A stretch of 41,667 bases of DNA from Bacteroidales bacterium UBA5235 (GCA_002409145.1 DHUL01000006.1:74912-116578), one strand, 5' to 3'. Counted from the first letter of the stretch, positions 1 to 7,792 are shown. Notes: generated by a model not told the origin, from the letters alone. Translations and numbers: made by a program.

Positions 1-4
1 ACCG

Positions 5-382
5 ATGAAAGCGGAAAATGGTGAAAGGATCGATAAGTTCCTCTGGTTCGTAAGGCTGTACAAGTCACGCAGTATAGCCACCGAGGAATGCAGGAAAGGA
101 AGGATCATAGTCTGCGGTCATCCTGCCAAGCCGGCGTCCCTGATTGCCCCGGGCGCAATCATCACTGTCAGGAAACCACCGGTTACTTACACCTACGCTG
201 TTACCGCCATTCCCAGGGGAAGGGTCGGGGCACCGCTGGTCAGCAGCTACATCACTGACATCACCCCTGAAGAGGAGAAAACGAAGCTTATCCCGGGAAG
301 GATGGTCAGCGGATACCGGCCGCGCGGCAGCGGCCGCCCGACCAAGAGAGAACGCCGGGAGCTCGATGACTTCCTGGAATAA
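5..382 (+). CDS. S4-domain RNA-binding protein (Hsp15-like)
   Basis: This 125-residue basic protein starts with an S4 RNA-binding fold at about residues 8-55 (RIDKFLWFVRLYKSRS followed by the GRIIVCG turn). In this family that region binds structured RNA, and the E. coli relative Hsp15 acts on stalled 50S-nascent-chain complexes. The C-terminus is rich in Arg, Gly and Pro (about residues 100-120), as is usual for the family. The length fits a complete Hsp15/YrfH-type protein. The ATG at base 5 lies at the window edge, so upstream signals cannot be judged. It is transcribed in the same direction as the acyltransferase 200 bases downstream, but the gap suggests a separate unit. The family is clear; the exact ribosomal role is inferred. 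Confidence 0.85.
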   Translation: MKAENGERIDKFLWFVRLYKSRSIATEECRKGRIIVCGHPAKPASLIAPGAIITVRKPPVTYTYAVTAIPRGRVGAPLVSSYITDITPEEEKTKLIPGRMVSGYRPRGSGRPTKRERRELDDFLE

Positions 383-584
383 AACCAGGGCTTCCCTCCG
401 GAGTGTATCCGTTGCATGCATCCACACAGCTCCCGCCATGGTGGTATAAATACCTAAAATATAGGTGATACCTGTTAACTGCGCCATTTTTTTCAGTCCG
501 CGGATAAACTTTTAATAACTTCGTAAAATGTGAGGTCTGGGGGCTTCACAACTCTTTAAAGGAAGGTAAAAACCTTGTTGCGGA

Positions 585-1913
585 ATGGGTAAGAAGAACA
601 TTGAGAAGTTTGATATTTTCTATCAGCTTTTAAAGAAGTATGTCGATTTCTGGCACAATTATATTTTCTATCGCAGGGTAATAGTTCTGGGTAAGGATAC
701 TGTTGATTTTTCCGTGCCTACAATCCTGGCGCCCAATCACCAGAATGCGCTGATGGATGCAATGGCTGTGCTCTGCACCCTTGACCGTCAGCTTGTGTTC
801 CTGGCCAGGGCTGATATCTTCAGGAAGAAGTTCGTTGCAAAGATTCTCTATTTCCTCAAGATGCTTCCTGTCTACCGCATCAGGGATGGTTTCGATGCCG
901 TGAAGCAGAATGATGATACTTTCCATGACACGCTGAGGGTGATGGAAAACCGCAACGGAGTGGTTATCCTGCCCGAAGGTAATCATGCCACTTTCAGGAA
1001 GCTGAGGCAACTGAAGAAGGGTATCTGCCGCATCGCCTTCCAGACCGCTGAAGCAAAGGAGTTTAAAGGAGAGATAAACCTGGTTCCGGTCGGACTTGAA
1101 TACTCCCATTACTGGCGTTTCAGGCAGGTACTCACTGTTGTGTACGGGCATCCGATCCATGTCTCGGAGTATTATGATTCATACCGGGAGAATCCCAACA
1201 GGGCGATGGCCGAACTGCGTGACAGGCTATCGGATGAGATGAAGAAGGTGATGGTACACATCGAGGATGAGGAGAACTATGAGGCTGTCAATGAACTGCG
1301 CAGCATCATCAACGAGAAGTACAGTGACAAGATAAGGTACCCGAAACTCTTCCGTGACAAGCGACTTGTAAGCAAACTCAACGAACTGAGGCTGGCTGAT
1401 CAGGGGAGCTACCGGGAGATATGTGAGGGGTCACTGGCGGTACGTGACATGGCAACAGAGCTTAATGTCACATACCGTCACCTGAGAAAGAAGAGCCACC
1501 GGCTTGTATGGCTTACACTGTCATCACTTCTGCTGCTTGTCACCCTTCCCGTTTTTGTTGCCGGCGCCCTGTTCAATATACTGACTTACCAGGTGGCATA
1601 CCAGCAGGCCATCAAGTCAAAGGATCCGGCATTCATCAGCACTGCAAGATACGGTTTCTTCCTGGGGCTGAGCTTCATCTTCGGGCCTCTGTACCTGATA
1701 CTTGCCCTTATTTTAATCAAGCCGTGGTGGGTGGCAATAATGGCCTTCATGATTATCCCGGTGCTGGGCATACTGGCATGGAACTGGTTTCTTCTGCTGC
1801 TGCGCACAATAGGGGGGATAAGGATCTGGAATCTCCGTCGCACCGGGAATCCTGTATTCATTACGTTGGTGGACACGTACAATAAACTCATCAAACGCGT
1901 TGCTTCTCTTTGA
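585..1913 (+). CDS. 1-acyl-sn-glycerol-3-phosphate acyltransferase family (PlsC-like)
   Basis: A 442-residue membrane acyltransferase. The N-terminal half carries the PlsC/LPLAT signature: NHQNALMDAM at residues 51-60, a variant of the catalytic His-Asp box with five rather than four residues between His52 and Asp58, and a later LPEGNH block corresponding to the phosphate-binding PEG motif. The family transfers an acyl chain to lysophosphatidic acid or a related acceptor at the inner face of the cytoplasmic membrane. The C-terminal third (about residues 304-430) has three hydrophobic segments, making the protein longer than a minimal PlsC (about 240 residues). This long form occurs in Bacteroidota. 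Two bases separate its stop from the ATG of the next gene, so the two are probably cotranscribed. The acyl acceptor cannot be read from the sequence. Confidence 0.85.
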   Translation: MGKKNIEKFDIFYQLLKKYVDFWHNYIFYRRVIVLGKDTVDFSVPTILAPNHQNALMDAMAVLCTLDRQLVFLARADIFRKKFVAKILYFLKMLPVYRIRDGFDAVKQNDDTFHDTLRVMENRNGVVILPEGNHATFRKLRQLKKGICRIAFQTAEAKEFKGEINLVPVGLEYSHYWRFRQVLTVVYGHPIHVSEYYDSYRENPNRAMAELRDRLSDEMKKVMVHIEDEENYEAVNELRSIINEKYSDKIRYPKLFRDKRLVSKLNELRLADQGSYREICEGSLAVRDMATELNVTYRHLRKKSHRLVWLTLSSLLLLVTLPVFVAGALFNILTYQVAYQQAIKSKDPAFISTARYGFFLGLSFIFGPLYLILALILIKPWWVAIMAFMIIPVLGILAWNWFLLLLRTIGGIRIWNLRRTGNPVFITLVDTYNKLIKRVASL

Positions 1914-1915
1914 TA

Positions 1916-2716
1916 ATGAAAGATTTTTTTACCGGAAAGGTAGTTTGGATCACCGGGGCCTCCTCGGGAATAGGCGAAGCCCTGGTGAAAGCCTTCGTCG
2001 TGGGCGGAAGCAGGGTGATAGCATCATCCAATGACACAACAGGGCTGGAAAGGGTAGCCGGAGAGTGCTCCGGGTTAAAGGGGAGTATCATATGCGTGCC
2101 CTTCGACCTGTCAGATACCTCCGGCATCGAAAACCTGGTTAATGGGGTAGCCCGGCAGGAAGGCCGGATCGACATGCTTCTCAATATCGGGGGGATAAGC
2201 CAGAGGGCGCTGCTGATTGAGACACCGCTGTGGCTTGACCGTAAAATCATGGAGATCAACTACTTCGGCACAATCGCCATCACCAAGGCAGTGCTTCCTC
2301 ACATGATTGCCGGCGGAGGCGGGCATATAGCTGCCACCAGCTCCATCACAGGCCGGTTCGGTTTCCCGCTGCGTTCAGCATACTCAGCCTCAAAGCAGGC
2401 GCTGCATGGCTTCTTCGAGACCCTGCTGATTGAACACGGCAAAGACAACATAAGGGTCTCCGTGCTCATTCCGGGGAGGGTGCAGACAGCCATCTCGCTT
2501 CATGCGCTTACTTCTGCCGGCAAGGAACACGGCAAGATGGACGACGGGCAAAAGGGCGGCGTAACCCCGTCAAGAGCTGCTGAACAGATCATCAGGGGGC
2601 TTCAGAGAAACAAAAGGGAGATACTTGTTGGCAGCAGGGAGCTGCTGATGCTTAAAATCAGGAAATATTTACCATCGCTCTTCTTCAGGATAGCGGGACG
2701 GATTAAACCAATGTAA
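1916..2716 (+). CDS. SDR family NAD(P)-dependent oxidoreductase
   Basis: A 266-residue classical short-chain dehydrogenase. The Rossmann nucleotide-binding motif TGASSGIG is at residues 13-20, the structural NAG-type motif appears as NIGG at 90-93, the catalytic Ser lies at 142/143, and the catalytic YSASK is at 156-160. The family oxidises or reduces an alcohol/ketone using NAD(P)(H). I chose the ATG at 1916, two bases after the acyltransferase stop. An in-frame TTG at 1910 overlaps that stop and would add two residues. The position behind a lipid acyltransferase hints at lipid metabolism, but the substrate is unknown. The C-terminus is basic (KIRKYLPSLFFRIAGRIK) and may sit at the membrane. 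Confidence 0.88.
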   Translation: MKDFFTGKVVWITGASSGIGEALVKAFVVGGSRVIASSNDTTGLERVAGECSGLKGSIICVPFDLSDTSGIENLVNGVARQEGRIDMLLNIGGISQRALLIETPLWLDRKIMEINYFGTIAITKAVLPHMIAGGGGHIAATSSITGRFGFPLRSAYSASKQALHGFFETLLIEHGKDNIRVSVLIPGRVQTAISLHALTSAGKEHGKMDDGQKGGVTPSRAAEQIIRGLQRNKREILVGSRELLMLKIRKYLPSLFFRIAGRIKPM

Positions 2717-2726
2717 AAAAGGAGTC

Positions 2727-3818
2727 ATGAAGATCAAGGGTTACATTATCAGTGGGATACAGCAGATGGGTGTTGGGGTTTACGACCTCAGTGAAGCATG
2801 GGAATGGTACATCAGGGCATTCGGGATGGACTGCCGTATCTTCGAGGATGAAGCAGAGGCCAGGCTGATGCTGCCATACACCGGTGGTAAGCCGCGAAGC
2901 AGGCATGCCGTGCTGGCGATGAACCTGCAGAGCGGCGGCGGATTCGAGGTGTGGCAGCACAAGGGAAGGGAACCGAAATACCGTGACCACGAGACAAAAC
3001 TGGGTGACCTGGGCATCTTCGCCTGCAAGATGAAGGTAAAAGATGTCGACAGCGCCTGGAGTTATTGGAAAGCCAATAATGTGGATGTGCTTGGTAAACC
3101 GTTGGCTGACCCGGCAGGCAGGAAGAGCTTCTTCGTCAAAGACCCTTTCGGCAACCTGTTCCACATTGTGGGAGCCACCGACTGGTTCATGAACCTGAAG
3201 AAGATCTCGGGCGGATCATACGGAGCCATTATCGGTGTATCAGACATCGACCGGGCACTGGGACTCTATTCTGATATACTTGGATATGACAGGGTGGTAT
3301 TTGACAACACTGGCACCTTTGATGACCTGGCGCCGGTACCCGGCGGCAGCGGTCAATTCAGGCGCATGCTCCTGGCACCCTCAAGACCATTCCATGGCGG
3401 CTTCAACCCCATCTTCGGCCAGAGTGTCATTGAGCTTGTACAGGCACTTGATCGTAAGCCGACCCGGATCTTTGAGGGGAGGCTATGGGGCGATCCGGGT
3501 TTCATTCACCTCTGTTATGACATCAGCGGCATGGATAACCTTCGCAAATACTGCAGCGAAACGGGCTTCCCGTTTACTGTCGACAGCAAACAGAGCCATG
3601 AGGGAAGCAGCTTTGATATGGGCGAGGCAGCCGGCTACTTCGCTTATATCGAGGATCCTGACGGCACCCTTATCGAATTCGTAGAGACACATAAGGTGCC
3701 CATCTTAAAAAAGTTTGGTTGGTACCTTGACATGCGTCGCCGTGACCCTAACAAGCCACTGCCGTCATGGATGATCAAGTCATTGAGGTTCTCAAGGGTA
3801 AAAGGCAATAGGCAATAG
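2727..3818 (+). CDS. VOC superfamily protein with two glyoxalase-like domains
   Basis: A 363-residue cytoplasmic protein with two vicinal-oxygen-chelate modules, at about residues 7-150 and 158-325. Each shows the repeated start (GVGVYDLSEAWEWY and GVSDIDRALGLYSD), and each ends in a DPFGN or EDPDGTLIEFVE-type metal-ligand strand. VOC proteins bind a divalent metal and include glyoxalase I, dioxygenases and isomerases; sequence alone does not say which applies here. The ATG follows an AAAAAGGAG-like ribosome site and sits 10 bases after the dehydrogenase stop, suggesting an operon. The last codons (GNRQ) are read from a GGCAATA tandem repeat, so the C-terminus was probably shaped by repeat insertion. 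Confidence 0.82.
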   Translation: MKIKGYIISGIQQMGVGVYDLSEAWEWYIRAFGMDCRIFEDEAEARLMLPYTGGKPRSRHAVLAMNLQSGGGFEVWQHKGREPKYRDHETKLGDLGIFACKMKVKDVDSAWSYWKANNVDVLGKPLADPAGRKSFFVKDPFGNLFHIVGATDWFMNLKKISGGSYGAIIGVSDIDRALGLYSDILGYDRVVFDNTGTFDDLAPVPGGSGQFRRMLLAPSRPFHGGFNPIFGQSVIELVQALDRKPTRIFEGRLWGDPGFIHLCYDISGMDNLRKYCSETGFPFTVDSKQSHEGSSFDMGEAAGYFAYIEDPDGTLIEFVETHKVPILKKFGWYLDMRRRDPNKPLPSWMIKSLRFSRVKGNRQ

Positions 3819-3901
3819 GCAATAGTAAAGATGCTGGAAACCAGGCAGTCTCTACACAGATTATGTTAACACTATTGCCTAATGGCTATTGCCTACTGCC
3901 T
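3804..3901. repeat. GGCAATA tandem repeat with inverted counterpart between convergent genes
   Basis: The unit GGCAATA is repeated three times at 3804-3825. Its reverse complement (CTATTGCC) appears at 3872-3879 and again at 3886-3893, followed by a related CTACTGCCT. The two arms can pair across about 46 bases. The arms contain the stop codons of both converging genes: the VOC gene (TAG at 3816-3818) and the dipeptidase (TAG on the minus strand at 3879-3881). The structure could end transcription from both sides, although there is no U-tract. Confidence 0.7.
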
Positions 3902-5096
3902 GAACTTCCCTCATGACTCTCATGAAGTTCCCTCCCCAGATCTTGGCAATATCGTCGCGGCTGTATCCGCGGCGGATCATTTCCTTTGTAATGTTCTTCA
4001 TCATAGAGACATCAGTGCACCCCTCAATACTTCCGCCACCGTCGAAGTCAGATCCTATGCCTACATAGTCGATCCCGATGACGTCAATCACATGCTGAAT
4101 ATGGTTCACGGCATCTTCAATTGTTGCCAGCCTGACATATTCCGACCTGAGTTTTGAGAGCTCCTCCCATCGCTGCTCCTGCTGTTCCTCGGTCAGTTCC
4201 TGGCCAATGTTCCGCCATTTGTCGCGCAGTTCCCTGACCTTTGCATCATACTCCGGGTTTGGTACCGGCTGCCTGAGATAATCACTCAGGATGCATATCT
4301 GAATTACGCCTCCGTTCTTCTTCAGGGCCTGAAGCATGTCATCATTGAGGTTGCGGGGGCTCTCACACAGCGCCCGGCATGATGAGTGGGATGCTATCAC
4401 CGGCGCCTTCGTTATGGCCAGCACATCATAAAATGACTCGTCAGAAATGTGTGACACGTCAACTATAATTCCGACGCGGTTCATCTCCCTGACTACCTCT
4501 TCGCCGAAGGCGGAAAGACCATTATGCTCAGGACCGCCCTTGTCGCTTGAAGAGTCGCATATATCGTTGTTGGATGAGTGGCACAGGGTGATATAGCGTG
4601 CACCAAGATCATAGTACTGGCTGATCTTTGAGATATCAGTACCCACAGGGTAGCCGTTTTCTATCCCCATGAATATTGCCACTTTGCCTTCAGCCTTCAG
4701 TCTGAGGGCATCATCAGGATTGAGGGCTATACCGGCTATGCCCTGGTTGCGTGCCACGCTTGCCCTGACAGAGTCAAAAATGGCAAGGGTTCTTCCATGC
4801 TCCCTTTCGTAAGCCTCAGGGGTACGCGGTCCCTGTCCGATGAAAATGGCAAAGAATTCGGCATCAAGTCTCCCCTCCTTCATCCTCGGAAAATCGACAC
4901 ATCCCTTGTCATTGCGAACTCCGGGATCAAAGCCGCCCCTGAAGTACCGCATGGGTGTATCACAGTGGGTATCGACAGAAAGGATGTCATCATGCATCCT
5001 CTCAGCCTTGCGGCTGATCTGCTCCTCTCCCGGCTTGCATGATACCGCGAAAAGACAGAGAGTCATTACCAGGAATTTAATATGCATTGTATTCAT
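3879..5096 (-). CDS. Membrane dipeptidase, peptidase family M19, lipoprotein
   Basis: A 405-residue zinc dipeptidase. The N-terminus is a lipoprotein signal with the lipobox LFAVSC, so Cys20 is the likely lipidation site and the enzyme is anchored on a membrane facing outward. The metal-binding HxD (His44 and Asp46 in SVDTHCDTP), the bridging Glu in MGIENG, and the later His in VIASHSSCR and ITLCHSSNN are the expected M19 (renal dipeptidase) elements. The family hydrolyses dipeptides, including ones with D-residues at the C-terminal position. The length is normal. The last residues (about QAVGNSH) are encoded by the inverted repeat shared with the convergent VOC gene. About 200 bases upstream on the same strand lies the candidate leader/terminator element at 5303-5440. 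Confidence 0.9.
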   Translation of the reverse strand: MNTMHIKFLVMTLCLFAVSCKPGEEQISRKAERMHDDILSVDTHCDTPMRYFRGGFDPGVRNDKGCVDFPRMKEGRLDAEFFAIFIGQGPRTPEAYEREHGRTLAIFDSVRASVARNQGIAGIALNPDDALRLKAEGKVAIFMGIENGYPVGTDISKISQYYDLGARYITLCHSSNNDICDSSSDKGGPEHNGLSAFGEEVVREMNRVGIIVDVSHISDESFYDVLAITKAPVIASHSSCRALCESPRNLNDDMLQALKKNGGVIQICILSDYLRQPVPNPEYDAKVRELRDKWRNIGQELTEEQQEQRWEELSKLRSEYVRLATIEDAVNHIQHVIDVIGIDYVGIGSDFDGGGSIEGCTDVSMMKNITKEMIRRGYSRDDIAKIWGGNFMRVMREVQAVGNSH

Positions 5097-5300
5097 TTAA
5101 GATGTCAGTGCTAAGATATAAATATCAAAGGCTGATTATAAGTGCCAGTCAACTGCTAAAGTCATAAAAAAGGTTAAATATGTGATTATGAATGAGAGGG
5201 AGGTGCTCTGCAGCCGGCGGGCCCATGTGACTTTCTGAACTAAAAGTCAGTGAATCACAGAGATTATGCAATAAATAGCCGTTGAACTACAGTGATCCTG

Positions 5301-5378
5301 CTAAAAAAAAGCCCCGCTGAAAAAAGCGGGGCAGCCATGAAAAGAATGGAAAAATTGCTTTTGGACAGTAAAAAGCAT
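5301..5378 (-). CDS. Candidate 25-residue Phe-rich leader peptide or small protein
   Basis: The minus strand has ATG at 5378-5376, nine bases after GGAGAGG (5394-5388). The frame is open for 25 codons, beginning MLFTVQKQFFHSF, and stops at TAG (5303-5301) exactly at the end of the terminator T-run. Seven of the 25 residues are Phe. The last third is encoded by the terminator hairpin itself, so a ribosome translating it would unfold the hairpin, which would be a way to couple translation to read-through. The strong Shine-Dalgarno site is notable in a phylum that often lacks one. Against this, T-rich sequence gives Phe codons by chance, and such a short frame is weak evidence. Confidence 0.35.
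   Translation of the reverse strand: MLFTVQKQFFHSFHGCPAFFSGAFF
5303..5332 (-). terminator. Intrinsic terminator, minus strand
   Basis: A stem GCCCCGCT/AGCGGGGC (5311-5318 with 5325-5332, loop 5319-5324) is followed on the minus strand by eight T residues (5310-5303). It can only end transcripts coming from the sigma-gene side on the minus strand, where no conventional gene exists. This is what points to the cryptic RNA. On the plus strand there is no T-run after the stem. Confidence 0.75.
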
Positions 5379-5427
5379 CTTAAATTTCCTCTCCAGTATA
5401 TTGTACCGGTCTGATCAGTCTTTTAAC
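5303..5427 (-). ncRNA. Candidate small RNA or attenuated leader transcript
   Basis: On the minus strand a TATATTTG promoter box (5433-5440) is followed, about 100 bases later, by a GC-rich hairpin and a run of eight T residues. Transcription would start near 5427 and end near 5303, giving an RNA of roughly 125 nt. It contains a 6-bp stem CCGGTA/TACTGG with a five-base loop just before a GGAGAGG Shine-Dalgarno site, then a 25-codon reading frame running into the terminator. It could be a stand-alone small RNA, a small mRNA, or the leader of the dipeptidase gene about 200 bases further on. I do not recognise an RNA family. The boundaries are inferred. Confidence 0.4.
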
Positions 5428-5432
5428 AAACG

Positions 5433-5440
5433 CAAATATA
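5433..5440 (-). promoter_or_regulatory. Bacteroidota-type -7 box TATATTTG for the cryptic RNA
   Basis: The minus strand reads TATATTTG, an exact match to the phylum consensus TAnnTTTG. No good TTTG -33 element is found 19-21 bases upstream, so the assignment rests on the -7 box and on the terminator downstream. Confidence 0.4.
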
Positions 5441-5520
5441 ATTAAAATGTGATCCTGCTCCTAATATTTATCAAAAAAAGAGTTCGGGAAATGGATATGG
5501 CACTATTCATGCAACTAATT

Positions 5521-5528
5521 TAACTTTA
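5521..5528 (+). promoter_or_regulatory. Possible -7 box TAACTTTA for the ECF sigma operon
   Basis: TAACTTTA differs from TAnnTTTG at the last base and lies about 31 bases before the TTG start of the sigma gene. No clear -33 element is seen. ECF operons are often self-regulated by a different promoter class, so this is tentative. Confidence 0.3.
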
Positions 5529-5558
5529 ATGCGTCATTGATCAAGAACAACCTGGAAC

Positions 5559-6113
5559 TTGGCCACACCGGATATACACATACATGACAGGCTCATTGAT
5601 GAGTGCCGCGGGGGAAACCGGAGAGCACAGTTCAGGCTGTATGAGCTTTATTCAAAGGCGATGTTCAACACCGCCCACAGGATAATGGGCAACAGGGAGG
5701 ATGCCGAGGATATGCTACAGGAGGCATTTACTGACTGCTTCAGGAAGATAGGGTCATACCGCACTGACTCCACCTTCGGGGCATGGCTAAAAACAATAGT
5801 AATAAACCGTTGTATCAGCAGGCTTCGGAAGAAGGAAACTGAACTGGTGCTCATTGATGACTATAGCCGCCATGAGATGCAGCAGGATGAGCCACAGGAG
5901 ATGACATGGCCTGACCCGGCGGTAATAGCCCGGGCTGTGGAAAGGCTTCCTGACGGGTACAGGGTGGTATTCAGCCTCTACCTGCTCGAGGGTTATGATC
6001 ACACCGAAATTTCACAGATACTTGGCATCTCGGAATCAACTTCCAAGACACAGTATTCAAGGGCAAAGGAAAAATTAAAAAAGATACTCTCAGAAATGCA
6101 AAGAGATGGATGA
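5559..6113 (+). CDS. RNA polymerase ECF-type sigma-70 factor
   Basis: A 184-residue group 4 (ECF) sigma factor. Region 2 spans about residues 20-85, with AEDMLQEAFTDCFRKIGSYR as the core-binding and -10-recognition helix. Region 4 spans about 125-178, with LPDGYRVVFSLYLLEGYDH and the helix-turn-helix EISQILGISESTSKTQYSRA. It would direct RNA polymerase to a small regulon, usually linked to envelope or stress signals. The only usable start is TTG at 5559, since a stop lies 21 bases upstream and the next in-frame ATG is inside region 2. The stop overlaps the start of the next gene by 8 bases, so sigma and putative anti-sigma are translationally coupled. The linker between regions 2 and 4 is short, with no extra sensing domain. 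Confidence 0.92.
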   Translation: MATPDIHIHDRLIDECRGGNRRAQFRLYELYSKAMFNTAHRIMGNREDAEDMLQEAFTDCFRKIGSYRTDSTFGAWLKTIVINRCISRLRKKETELVLIDDYSRHEMQQDEPQEMTWPDPAVIARAVERLPDGYRVVFSLYLLEGYDHTEISQILGISESTSKTQYSRAKEKLKKILSEMQRDG

Positions 6114-6711
6114 ACTCGAGAAACATATAAGGAGCGTCAGGAATGAGCTGGATATACATGAACCCGGCCCTGACCTGTGGAAAAGGATCGGGCAGGATCT
6201 TTCCGGTAATGAGGAGTCGCCTGAAGGCGGCATTAACAGGCAGGAGGCGGGAGACAGCGGCCAAAGTGGGAAGAGAGGCCTTCCGGGCAGGCGGATACAT
6301 ATGCACCGTGTGATATGGCGTGCGGCGGTGGCTGTGATAGTTGCCGGAGTGGCCATCACCGTCCTAGCAGGCATGCTGCTCAGGTCTCAGAATCTGAATG
6401 ACCCGCAGGTGGCAGCGGTACGGGAGACCTACAGGTATTATGACGAAAAGATCAGAACACTATACGAGGAGGCAGAGCCATTGCTTACCGCCAATCCTGA
6501 TATCAACACCGAACTGACCCTGGGCTTGAACGAGCTTGACAGTCTGTCAGCACAGATAATCCGTGACCTGGATGATAACATTGCCAGCAGTGAGGTGATT
6601 GAAGCCCTTATTGGCAACTACAGGCTCCGCATAGAGCTACTTGAAGACATGCTCAGCCTTATGAAGGAGACAGGTATTGAAGCAGAAATAAAACCAGGCA
6701 ATGAACTATAA
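6106..6711 (+). CDS. Putative anti-sigma factor, single-pass membrane protein
   Basis: A 201-residue protein with a cytoplasmic N-terminus of about 68 residues (MDELEKHIRSVRNELD...), one membrane helix at about 70-91 (WRAAVAVIVAGVAITVLAG), and a helical, acidic periplasmic part. The layout and its 8-base overlap with the sigma gene fit an anti-sigma factor that holds the sigma at the membrane. The N-terminal HxxxCxxC zinc motif of classical ZAS anti-sigmas is absent; many Bacteroidota relatives lack it. The next gene starts 11 bases before its stop, continuing the coupled operon. I infer function from position and topology, not from a recognised domain. Confidence 0.65.
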   Translation: MDELEKHIRSVRNELDIHEPGPDLWKRIGQDLSGNEESPEGGINRQEAGDSGQSGKRGLPGRRIHMHRVIWRAAVAVIVAGVAITVLAGMLLRSQNLNDPQVAAVRETYRYYDEKIRTLYEEAEPLLTANPDINTELTLGLNELDSLSAQIIRDLDDNIASSEVIEALIGNYRLRIELLEDMLSLMKETGIEAEIKPGNEL

Positions 6712-7792
6712 AACTCTGTTAATTGCGATCATGCTGATGCCGGCCGGACTGACACTTACAGGCCAGCAGATTTCTGACAGCAAGGTCCTGAGGCAATCAT
6801 TCCGGGCAGGCAGCGACGCTATCCTGGAGGTGACTAACAAGTACGGTGACATACACGTCACCCATTCAGACAATGACTCAATCACCGTAAAGGTTGAGAT
6901 CACCGCCTCGTCAAATACCGGTGACAAGATTGATGCGCTGATGTCAGACGTCGATGTGAGTATCACCCAGTCAGGGACAGCGGTCAGGGCAGTAACATCA
7001 TTCCGGAAGGGGATCACTCCCCTCTTCGAAAGTCTCAAGGGGCTGACAAAAAACCTGGTCAACTTCGATTCACGGCTCAAGATAGACTATCGTATTGAGT
7101 GTCCACGGGAGACAGTGCTGCGGATCACCAACAGTTATGGTGATGTGTATATCGGTGATGAAACTCCGGTGCTGGCGCTAAAGCTGTCAAACGGCAACCT
7201 GGATGCAGCAGCTGTGGGCAATGCCCAGATGATGGAGCTCACCTTCTGCAAGGCGAATGTAAGAAGCGTCAGAGAGGGAAAGCTGACTCTTTCATTCAGC
7301 GAACTACGGGCCCGTGAAGCCGGAACAATCAAGCTTGCCTCTGTCTCGTCAAAGGCATGGGTTGACGCCTGCCGTACAGTTGACCTCGACTCCAAGCGTG
7401 ATGACCTTCATTTCGGCACCGTGGAGGTGATGACAGGAACCAGCTACTTCAGTGACATCATTGCTGACCGGATTACCGGCGAAATAAACATGTCAGTGAA
7501 ATACGGGAACCTCTCATTCGAGAATGTTGACCGGCGATTAAGGCTTACAGATATACGCTCATCATATGCTGACATTGACATGGCTCTGGAAGAGGGTTCA
7601 GCCTATGACCTGGAGATAAGACATACCAATGCCTTCGTCTCCCTTCCGGGATTCACCCCTGAGCCGGAGAAGACGGAGATAAACGCTGAAGACAAGGTCT
7701 TTCTGACAAGAGCTTCGGCTGGCACCGGTGCCGGTCGTCCGCAGATAAGGATAGAAGCCACAAGGGGTGAAATCAGGTTATTGCAGAAGTAG
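6701..7792 (+). CDS. Secreted DUF4097-like beta-strand repeat protein
   Basis: A 363-residue protein with an N-terminal signal peptide (MNYKTLLIAIMLMPAGLTLTG, cleaved near residue 21-23), followed by recurring short strands of the type LEVTNKYGDIHV, LRITNSYGDVYIG and MSVKYGNLSF. These recall the DUF4097/adhesin-like right-handed beta-solenoid seen in proteins coded beside ECF sigma factors in Bacteroidota. It probably acts in the periplasm or on the cell surface; no catalytic motif is seen. It overlaps the anti-sigma gene by 11 bases, so it belongs to the sigma operon and may be a sensor, target or product of that regulon. The domain name is from pattern recognition only. Confidence 0.65.
   Translation: MNYKTLLIAIMLMPAGLTLTGQQISDSKVLRQSFRAGSDAILEVTNKYGDIHVTHSDNDSITVKVEITASSNTGDKIDALMSDVDVSITQSGTAVRAVTSFRKGITPLFESLKGLTKNLVNFDSRLKIDYRIECPRETVLRITNSYGDVYIGDETPVLALKLSNGNLDAAAVGNAQMMELTFCKANVRSVREGKLTLSFSELRAREAGTIKLASVSSKAWVDACRTVDLDSKRDDLHFGTVEVMTGTSYFSDIIADRITGEINMSVKYGNLSFENVDRRLRLTDIRSSYADIDMALEEGSAYDLEIRHTNAFVSLPGFTPEPEKTEINAEDKVFLTRASAGTGAGRPQIRIEATRGEIRLLQK

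Larger units (their letters stand above)
5097..5558. other. Gene-poor intergenic region with a cryptic transcription unit
   Basis: This 462-base gap separates the divergent dipeptidase and ECF sigma genes. Nearest the dipeptidase is an imperfectly understood stretch with a 7-bp stem (TGACTTT at 5228-5234 against AAAGTCA at 5243-5249). At 5303-5440 there is a minus-strand unit with promoter box, Shine-Dalgarno site, short reading frame and intrinsic terminator, listed separately. An 11-base direct repeat GTGATCCTGCT occurs at 5292-5302 and 5449-5459, flanking that unit. Close to the sigma gene a TAACTTTA box at 5521-5528 may be its promoter. I see no longer gene here. Confidence 0.7.

Noticed and set aside
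65..487. 140-residue minus-strand frame at the window start
   Set aside because: Antisense to the S4-domain gene and without signals or homology that I recognise.
5311..5332. Terminator for the plus strand or for the dipeptidase gene
   Set aside because: The T-run exists only on the minus strand, and the dipeptidase lies downstream of it on that strand, so it cannot end the dipeptidase transcript.
5301..5378. Classical phenylalanine attenuator of pheST or pheA
   Set aside because: No Phe biosynthesis or pheST gene lies downstream, the frame runs through the terminator rather than ending before it, and no antiterminator stem is clear. It is kept only as an unexplained unit.
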